Source: Saccoglossus kowalevskii
Lineage: Eukaryota > Hemichordata > Enteropneusta > Harrimaniidae
Length of the DNA: 13,852 nucleotides
Direction of reading: 5' to 3'
NCBI RefSeq assembly: GCF_000003605.2
Contig: NW_003154753.1
Location: forward strand, 5,915 to 19,766
The stretch's first letter is position 1, and the number at the start of each line of letters is the position of its first letter. The notes under the pieces are model-generated. The model ran no database searches. It had not been told where the DNA came from and worked only from the letters and a program-made list of their open reading frames with translations. The position numbers and the translations under genes were made by a program. Shown here piece after piece: positions 7,861 to 13,852 of the stretch.

Positions 7861-8575
7861 AGCAGCCTCCGGCTGAGATAGCTCCACTGTTAGCAATGCA
7901 CATTTCAATTAAAGAACAGAAGATATCATTAGAAAATGAACAACATGCATAGTATCAATGCAATGGGACTTGCTGTTTTCAACAAGAATTCAAAAATATC
8001 ATTTTTCACCATAATTGATTGTGGTTTTTAACAAGAAGAAAATATCACTTTTTACCAAAAATGACAAAAATATTCACCAAAACTAGATAATTAAAGATAT
8101 CATTACAAAATAAACAAATCTGAGAGAGGTCCACATGTAGTACCTATATATGTAATATCAAAGCAATTGGACTTGCGGTTTTTAACAAGAAGTCGAAAAT
8201 ATCACTTTTTACCAAAAATGACAAAAATATTCACCAAAATTAAAGAACTAGAGATATCATTACAAAATAAACATGTAGGATCTATATATGTAATATCAAA
8301 GCAATTGGACTTGCGGTTTTTAACAAGAAGTCGAAAATATCACTTTTTACCAAAAATGACAAAAATATTCACCAAAATTAGAGAATTGAAGATATGATCA
8401 TGAAATGAACAAATCTCAGAGAGGTCTACTCAAGGTACATATACACCAAGTATCAAAGCATTCAGGCTTGTAGTTTTCAAGAAGAAGTAGAAAAAGTAAA
8501 ACATTGACACGGACGACGACGGACAATCACTCATATGATAAGCTCCGCTCGACAAAGTCGACAGCGAAGCTAAAC
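7861..8575 (+). mobile_element. Non-autonomous hairpin element, copy 1 (DINE/Helentron-like)
   Basis: The 5' end AGCAGCCTCCGGCTGAGATA includes a mini-hairpin (AGCC...GGCT) and is followed by TAGCTCCACTGT at 7879-7890. The 3' end holds ACAGCGAAGCTA (8561-8572), which is nearly the reverse complement and thus a subterminal inverted repeat. Between them are irregular core units (TATCAAAGCAATTGGACTTG and following), one 157-bp period ending at 8454, a GAC-rich microsatellite (8508-8522), and a terminal stem-loop at 8541-8571. Copy 2 at 12463 has the same order and ends. It encodes no protein. The architecture fits non-autonomous Helentron/DINE/pearl elements, but no autonomous partner is seen. 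Confidence 0.75.
8541..8571 (+). repeat. Terminal hairpin of hairpin element copy 1
   Basis: The arms AGCTCCGCT (8541-8549) and AGCGAAGCT (8563-8571) pair with one mismatch. An inner CGAC/GTCG stem closes an AAA loop. The bases TAA follow directly. Confidence 0.75.
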
Positions 8576-8861
8576 ACAGACAAACTTGTAACCTCCTATC
8601 CTACATGATGTTATTTTTGCAATGATCGGGGGGGACCAGTGATATGTAGATGGATTGAATCTCGTAAACCAGACAGCGACGATTTGCTGTACTGCACCCC
8701 ATCTTACTTTCGAGCTGAAGCGTAAAATTCTTGCAGCAAGTCGATGAGATTGGTGGCGTAACACGTTCTCCCCATTTAGTCTGCTGTGAAGTATTTTTTT
8801 AATTTCTTGCATTTTCGAGCACATTTAACTGGGATTGGTCGACATCGATAAAACGCGCCAT
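8576..8861 (-). pseudogene. Broken Crypton-recombinase-like (QRICH1/ZMYM/KIAA1958-type) domain
   Basis: From ATG at 8861 the minus strand reads MARFIDVDQSQLNVLENARN, a stop (8801-8799), then KNTSQQTKWGERV. After a frameshift it reads NLIDLLQEFYARK, a stop at 8706-8704, then DGVQYSKSSLSGLRDSIHLH and ITGPP. After a seven-C run that shifts the frame back it reads DHCKNNIM, stop, DRRLQV. KNT..TKW, FYxxxRxxDGxxYSKSSLxxxRxxIxxHLxGPP and IMxDRxLQ are the successive signatures of the N-terminal, SAM-like integrase part of proteins related to Crypton tyrosine recombinases (QRICH1, ZMYM2-4, KIAA1958). The catalytic C-terminal part is absent. Homology stops where hairpin element copy 1 begins. It is dead in all frames. 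Confidence 0.75.
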
Positions 8862-8970
8862 CGTGTTTGCCTTTTGTGAACTATATTTATTTACGCGTTG
8901 GACGTCAGTACCGAGTGTTTCTCACGAAGTTGGGATTAGCCAGTCGACGAATTGTGTTTGTCGTTATGGC
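8840..8970. promoter_or_regulatory. CpG-richer patch around the Crypton-like ATG
   Basis: Within very AT-rich DNA this patch has clustered CpG (GTCGACATCGATAAAACGCG, ACGCGTTGGACGTC, CAGTCGACGAATTG) immediately upstream of the minus-strand ATG at 8861. This could be the remains of the relic's promoter region. No TATA box or start site is clear. Confidence 0.3.
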
Positions 8971-9200
8971 GGGAATGACATTTTTCATGTAAACTATTAA
9001 AGAACAAATAATTATTTTTCATATAGCTCTGAGTTATTCATTTTCAGTTTTGATTTTAATCGTTTTCACCCCATAATTTCCCTTAATATTAAATGCCCGT
9101 CTCTTTATTTGTTTTCATAACTCAACATTCTATTCATATGCATGGTACGAGGCCCTGATGCTCAATAATGCAATACATTATCGCAAATAATCTGTGGCAA

Positions 9201-9208
9201 TGACGTCA
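9201..9208. promoter_or_regulatory. Perfect CRE-type palindrome TGACGTCA
   Basis: TGACGTCA is the full consensus for CREB/ATF dimers. A single 8-mer can occur by chance in 13.8 kb, so function is not implied. Confidence 0.3.
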
Positions 9209-9387
9209 TAAAATTCGCTGGTATTGACTGGTATAATATAATACTTATTAGTGATTAACATACAAAAAAATAAATTGTTTGAATTGTTAAGAAATGCAAA
9301 TAAATTTCAAAAGCAAATGATTCCAGTCGCATATTAAACGCTCGATGCTAGAGAATATCTGCCATATTCTGATCTGGGACGGTATTC

Positions 9388-9406
9388 TTTGACCTGATAG
9401 GTCAAA
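9388..9406. promoter_or_regulatory. Everted AGGTCA repeat (ER3-like)
   Basis: TTTGACCTGATAGGTCAAA is a perfect 8-bp inverted repeat with a 3-bp spacer. It contains two nuclear-receptor half sites (TGACCT and AGGTCA) in everted arrangement. Both half sites carry the AAA extension (AGGTCAAA). Confidence 0.4.
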
Positions 9407-9691
9407 TCTTTAATTAACCAATCAAAATGATGGATGATACCAACATGTTCAGATTACCATAGCTCAGAAATATGTTAATGTTCTTGAACGCAACACGGAA
9501 GAGACTTGCCGATGTGATAATAGATCTTTAGGCTTGGATTTTGATGTGAAAACATTTTTTTTTTAAACAAAAAATTTGTTGTTTTCAATAGATAAACTGA
9601 GCATTAGATGAATAATTTGATATTGTTTACAGCGATAACAGATCATTGTCAAACTGAAGCTTACCCATTCACGCTAGCCATAATAAAATTG

Positions 9692-9720
9692 AAATTAATT
9701 AAATTAAATTAAATTAAATA
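9692..9720. repeat. (AAATT)n pentanucleotide microsatellite
   Basis: About five to six units of AAATT, the second one missing a base, end at AAATA. Confidence 0.85.
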
Positions 9721-10607
9721 GGCTACGGTGAAACTAAGCTAGACTCTATTTTAGGTATCAGGAATGATTGAAATGTCTGAAAAATGATGCCAAAATATTA
9801 AAAAACATCTTAAAAATCTGCCGAAAAAAAAACAAATTTATTTAGGAGAGTTATTTGCATTTTGCCATGGAAACAATATTTTATAGTTGAGTGAGGAATG
9901 TATGTGCAATCATAACATTCAGTCATACACCAACACAATAATATGATACATGTATGACAAATTGCATAAACTTTACAAGAACAATGAAGACAGTTTAAAA
10001 ACGAAAATGATTTGACCCACAGAGAAACATTAACTATCACTGTACATATCAATGTCTTTAACTATACAAAAATTAATGATGGAAAATCTCAGGGGATTAG
10101 TAACAAAGATGAGAACTGAAGGAAAGAATTAAATGGAGAAAAAATAAAAATCTAAAAGTAGGGATATGAGAAAGTATAGTCTGTCTGGCTGCTATGTAAG
10201 TAGATAAAGTGCTCCAAGAGTAATCAGATGAGTGAATGAATAGATAAGGGTACCACTATGCAAGCTTCAAGAACAAATGGTGCATTTAATTATTATACAT
10301 TACTTTCTAAGTGCTAAGTGGAATTGTATGCCAGGCCAAATTAACATTCATCTTAAAATGTAGAAATACATGTACCATTTGCTGATATTGTATTATTAGC
10401 TAATTGGCTAGATGTCAGGTAAAGTGAACACATGTACATACACACCCATCAAGCATGGACACTATGCAATCCAGACCACTATATCCTACATTACAATAAT
10501 AAGTCACTAATGATCATAGTAGAAACAGATGTAACATAAAGTTATTTTAACTATTAACAATTTGTATTTAATATCACCAATAATTACATGATAAAAACAA
10601 TCTCACC
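9721..10607. other. Probable intron, no recognised feature
   Basis: AT-rich, with stops in all frames and only short open stretches without domains. Given the APBA exon at 11079-11224 on the minus strand, this is most simply intronic. Confidence 0.45.
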
Positions 10608-10690
10608 ACAACCTACAACCTAATCATCTGCGAAGATAACATTCATTCCAGGATTAACGGCATCAACAAACAAATCTTTGCTGATTCTTG
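10608..10690 (-). pseudogene. Possible tiny reverse-transcriptase relic (FADD box)
   Basis: The minus strand reads ISKDLFVDAVNPGMNVIFAD then D and a stop, followed by VVGC. Non-LTR reverse transcriptases have INDL..(10-12 residues)..xFADDT at the catalytic palm, and the spacing here is similar. Only about 24 residues match, with no flanking RT motifs, so a short unrelated exon or chance similarity is also possible. Confidence 0.25.
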
Positions 10691-11078
10691 AGAAAGAACA
10701 AATTATGGATCAAATATTCAGCAAAAGCTGTGGACAAGTCATGCTATGAAAAACAGAACCAGAGAAATTCAAGGAGAGTAGGTCCTGTGGTCTTAATGAG
10801 GATTATGACAAGGTCCATGTGTTCTATCACATGCAAGAGTTCTATTGGAGAATAAGGATAACTCTGATAATTATACAATGCTAACTAAGTGTTTGAGCTA
10901 GACAGGATTAAATACTACATGCAAATGTTATGAGCCTGAAACAAGTTTATCTGAGTACCATAACAACAATCTACAGATACAAATATTGTTTGAAAGTACA
11001 ATACTCTACTCGCTATAAGGTGATCAATTTGTATGAAAAGTGTAGAAGTATAAAAAAGTAGGTACTTTCTTTTCTCAC

Positions 11079-11224
11079 CTTTATCCGGTTGACAGCTTCC
11101 TGTGCCTGCTGCATACGCACTTTCTTACTTGGAGGCTTATTGCAGATGAGCTGCGTAGAACCCAGGTAAGCAGCTGCATAAATAATACCATGTTCCAGCA
11201 CTGTAGGATCATGGGGACCACGCA
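11079..11224 (-). CDS. APBA/Mint/X11 (LIN-10) adaptor, internal exon encoding the start of the PTB domain
   Basis: The 146-bp exon encodes RGPHDPTVLEHGIIYAAAYL, GSTQLICNKPPSKKVRMQQA and QEAVNRIK. GIIxAAxYLGSTQL and PSKxxRMxQAQEAVxRIK are the conserved opening of the phosphotyrosine-binding (PTB) domain of Mint/X11 adaptors (APBA1-3, LIN-10). These proteins bind the cytoplasmic tail of amyloid precursor protein and act in exocytic and polarised trafficking. Read on the minus strand, the acceptor is TTGTTTGCTTTCAG ending at 11225 and the donor is AAG|GTGAGAA from 11078, both strong. The 5' end is phase 1 (two bases complete a codon) and the 3' end phase 0. No stop or frameshift is seen. The remaining PTB and the two C-terminal PDZ domains would lie at lower coordinates, but none was recognised down to base 1. 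Confidence 0.93.
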
Positions 11225-11589
11225 CTGAAAGCAAACAAGACACACAGACATTAGTACAAAATATGACATAACTCTGCACCTTGGGTTACAGCTATGAGGA
11301 GATCAGAAGAAGGTCATATTCTAATAAGGAGAAAGGTACATAAGGTATTAGTTGAAGAGGCAGAGATTAGTATATGTGAAATAGAATAGTAATAATCTGA
11401 AAGCAATAAATACACACAGACAATTACACAAAACACATAAATAATAAGATGTACATGTAGTACTATGTTGAACAGTGCTACATCCAATAATTAATTAAAT
11501 TACCATTGTACGTTAATTAGTGTGTTATCATCACAAAGAAGATGACATCTATCTCTTACCTAATATCAATATGTGAACAAGTCATTAAA
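11225..11589. other. Intron upstream of the APBA exon
   Basis: The first bases are the polypyrimidine tract and acceptor of the APBA exon. The rest is AT-rich with no recognised feature. Confidence 0.6.
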
Positions 11590-12010
11590 AATGACACAGT
11601 CCCCGTTAAATTTTTGAAAGTTCTCTTTGTGCTCGTCATATTAAAGCGGCGGGGTTGTCGCGAGCGTGTCCTTGAAACTTGAGTTCCAAGTGGCGTATAC
11701 AACAGATTGTTTATTTACATCAAAACATGTGTAGTAGTAATATAGCCAAAAATAAAAACAGCCGTTATTCGGCCATCTTTGATCTGATTATGAAACACAC
11801 TGATATGTATGATGTATGTGCCAAATATGAATGAAAATGGTACATAAATCATGGAAATATAGCAGTAAGGCCAAAAAGGCCAGATGGCTGTCAATCGGCC
11901 ATCCTTGACCAGATTTTGAAACAAATTGTCATGGACATGCATCCTAACATGTATGTGCCAAATTTGAATGAAAACTGACAGAGCATGTCCAAAATTTTTT
12001 GATTAGACAT
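11590..12010 (+). repeat. Core-repeat element with GC-rich left part and two ~130-bp units
   Basis: The left part begins near ATGACACAGTCCCCGTTAAA and contains a CpG-rich patch (11646-11667). It is followed by two related units: one with CGGCCATCTTTGATCTGATT at 11770 and GTATGTGCCAAATATGAATG at 11814, the other with CGGCCATCCTTGACCAGATT at 11896 and GTATGTGCCAAATTTGAATG at 11951. Offsets of 126 and 137 bp show indels between units. No coding potential. Element class is unknown; the internal tandem-core style resembles the other elements in the window. Confidence 0.6.
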
Positions 12011-12145
12011 TGGCTTTATGGACTTCATTTTTGTCAATTTATACATCATGCAATGAGTAATGTAATAAAGAATATTATCAGAATTAATCTAACTAGAAAT
12101 TCTTGTCAAATTTAATAATCCCAACAAAATGTATATACATGTAAA

Positions 12146-12462
12146 AAAGACATCAATCCCCGTAATAGTAAAGATGAAACTGTCAATACACAGGGTAGAA
12201 TTCTTATAGAATTGTGTAAAAATAATGGTATACATTTACTTAATGGTAGATTACCTGGAGATACAAGTGGAAAACTAACTTGTTACCATTACAATGGTGT
12301 CAGTACAGTTGACTACGCTATTGCATCAACTGAATTAATAGAAAATATAAAATATTTCAGAGTGCATGACTTTCCATGCAACTCAGGTCACTGTCAAATC
12401 TCATTCTTAATTAAACTGAACAAAACTATCAGGTTAGACGATAATAATATCAATAATATACT
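12146..12462 (+). mobile_element. LINE endonuclease domain fragment (C-terminal half)
   Basis: One open frame reads KDINPRNSKDETVNTQGRIL, IELCKNNGIHLLNGRLPGDT, SGKLTCYHYNGVSTVDYAIA and so on. NxxGRxLIELC, LNGRxxGDxxGxxTCxxxNGxSxVDYxI and SxHCQIS are the successive motifs of the apurinic-type (EEP) endonuclease at the N-terminus of CR1/L2-like LINE ORF2. The final catalytic SDH motif reads SGH (12383-12391), which removes a metal-coordinating Asp. The open frame then runs into the hairpin element starting at 12463 and the RT is not recognised beyond it. It may or may not be the same family as the RT at 1-1337. Confidence 0.85.
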
Positions 12463-13288
12463 AGCAGCCTATCGGCTGAGATAGCTTCGCTGTTATCAAT
12501 GCACATTGCAATTAAAGAATAGAAGATATCATTAGAAAATGAACAATATGTTTAGTATTAAAGCAATCAGACTTTTTATCAAAAATATTCATTAAAATTA
12601 GATAATTGAAGAACAAAATCATCATGAAATGAACAAATATGAGAGAGGTCTACCTGTAGTACCTGTGTAGTATATGTAATATCAAAGCAATTAGACTTGC
12701 GGTTTTTAACAAGAAGTTGAAAATATCACTTTTTACCAAAAATGACAAAAATATTCACCAAAATTAGAGAATTGAAGATATCATCATGAAATGAACAAAT
12801 CTGAGAAAGGTCTACATGTAGTATCTAAATATGTAATATCAAAGCAATTGAACTATTGGTTTTTAACAAGAAGTCGAAAATATCACTTTTTACCAAAAAT
12901 TACAAAAATATTCACCAAAATTAGAGAATTGAAGATATCGTCACAAAATGAACAAATCTGAGAGAGGTTCACATGTAGTACCTATATATGTAGTATCAAA
13001 GCAATTGGACTTGTGGTTTTTAACAAGAAGTCGAAAGTATCACTTTTTACCAAAAATGACAAAAATATTCACCAAATTTAGAGAATTAAAGATATCATTG
13101 TGAAATGAACAAAGCTGAGAGAGGTCTACCCAAGGTACATATACACCAAGTATCAATACATTCAGGCTTGTAGTTTTCAAGAAGAAGTCGAAAAAGTAAA
13201 ACATTGACACGGACGACAACGACGGACAATCACTCAAAAAATGACATATGATAAGCTCCGCTCGACAAAGTCGACAGCGGAGCTAAAA
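12463..13288 (+). mobile_element. Non-autonomous hairpin element, copy 2 (DINE/Helentron-like)
   Basis: It starts AGCAGCCTATCGGCTGAGAT like copy 1, with TAGCTTCGCTGT at 12482-12493 and its inverted partner ACAGCGGAGCTA at 13274-13285. Core units, marked by TATCAAAGCAATT-type boundaries, lie at 12683, 12840, 12997 and 13154, exactly 157 bp apart. The first unit (from 12559) is only 124 bp and carries an internal deletion. A GAC-rich microsatellite (13208-13226) precedes the terminal stem-loop at 13254-13284. No protein is encoded. It interrupts the LINE endonuclease frame, so it inserted after that LINE. Confidence 0.78.
13254..13284 (+). repeat. Terminal hairpin of hairpin element copy 2
   Basis: The arms AGCTCCGCT (13254-13262) and AGCGGAGCT (13276-13284) are perfectly complementary. 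The inner CGAC-AAA-GTCG stem-loop is identical to copy 1. The bases AAAA follow. Confidence 0.8.
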
Positions 13289-13852
13289 AGCCAGAAAAAA
13301 AATGATGGAATCTAAAAGAGTAGACATACCTATTAAAAAATGTGATAGGAATGATAATATACTATATTAAATTTCATAATGAAATTTATACTGAGAAAAC
13401 AGGAAATATGCATGTTTTTTTAGACCACCTTCTGAGATATATTCATCATATTATAACTGCTTCCAGAGATGGTTCTGTCAGCTGCATTCAACTAATCTTC
13501 CTCTACTCATTCATGCACAAATTTTAATGAGCACGGCACTGTTAGCTAATACAGCCTGCAACCCTAGATGTCTTGACAGATAGATAATGATCAATTTTAA
13601 CTAAGAGGGTGGTGTGAATGTTTTAGTTGAGTGCTAACACCTATAACACACATGGCATTTCACATGGCATTTAAAAACTGTGTGTGTACTCCAAATATCT
13701 GCACACAATTTTACAAGATTCTTGTAAATGAGCTGCCTTATTATAATAACAAGCTTTCCCTTTAGGCTACTGATCATTTAACAAGTGATATTCAACTTTG
13801 TGCATGAGAGCTTCATGAAGATGACATCATTACAATTGACAGTATTTCCAGG
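13289..13852. other. Unassigned stretch at the right edge
   Basis: I could not recognise continuation of the LINE ORF beyond hairpin element copy 2, nor an APBA exon on the minus strand. A short direct repeat CACATGGCATTT / CACATGGCATTT-like lies near 13649-13672. Confidence 0.4.

Larger units (their letters stand above)
8971..9691. other. Non-coding stretch with two palindromic sites
   Basis: No protein or RNA gene was recognised. It contains a perfect CRE-type palindrome at 9201-9208 and an everted AGGTCA pair at 9388-9406, listed separately. Confidence 0.45.

Noticed and set aside
9201-9208. CRE as a functional promoter element
   Set aside because: A single TGACGTCA without TATA box, start site or neighbouring gene; kept only as a low-confidence site.
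9810-10052. 80-codon Cys-rich minus-strand open frame
   Set aside because: Cysteines show no regular spacing and there is no signal peptide or homology; it lies in presumed intron.
13040-13237. 65-codon minus-strand open frame
   Set aside because: It lies within the core repeats of hairpin element copy 2; the frame is a by-product of the repeat sequence.

Overview
This is a eukaryotic, AT-rich and very repeat-rich window, almost certainly from a bilaterian invertebrate. Four things point that way: one spliced exon of the metazoan adaptor APBA/Mint/X11 (LIN-10), non-LTR retrotransposon remains, a tRNA-derived SINE, and several tandem-core repeat elements of a kind common in marine invertebrate genomes. 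The phylum cannot be fixed from the sequence. No bacterial operon, rRNA, genuine tRNA gene or CRISPR array was found.

Layout on the + strand. 1-1337 is the 3' end of a LINE reverse-transcriptase ORF, split by a SINE inserted in reverse with a 13-bp target-site duplication, and carrying four tandem copies of a 59-bp piece of its own coding sequence. 1338-1720 looks like a retroelement LTR or promoter, with two perfect three-unit heat-shock elements upstream of a TATA box. 2138-2889 is a 162-bp tandem-core repeat ending in a hairpin. 3532-3710 may be a terminal exon with a poly(A) signal. 4010-5689 (minus) is a decayed ubiquitin-specific protease (USP) gene with a basic N-terminus and a 17-residue repeat tail; its catalytic Cys and His positions read Trp and Tyr. 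5815-6840 holds diffuse and 146-bp tandem repeats. 7861-8575 and 12463-13288 are two copies of one non-autonomous element (subterminal inverted repeats, 157-bp core repeats, GAC-rich microsatellite, terminal hairpin), which resembles DINE/Helentron-type elements. 8576-8861 (minus) is a broken copy of the Crypton-recombinase-like domain found in QRICH1, ZMYM and KIAA1958 proteins. 11079-11224 (minus) is the APBA PTB-domain exon. 11590-12010 is another core-repeat element. 12146-12462 is a LINE endonuclease fragment whose SDH motif reads SGH and which is cut off by the second hairpin element.

The only confidently functional host coding sequence is the 146-bp APBA exon. The rest is best read as flanking introns of that gene filled by nested mobile elements. 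The observation most worth follow-up is the USP relic, whose active-site boxes are replaced while the surrounding fold signature is kept.
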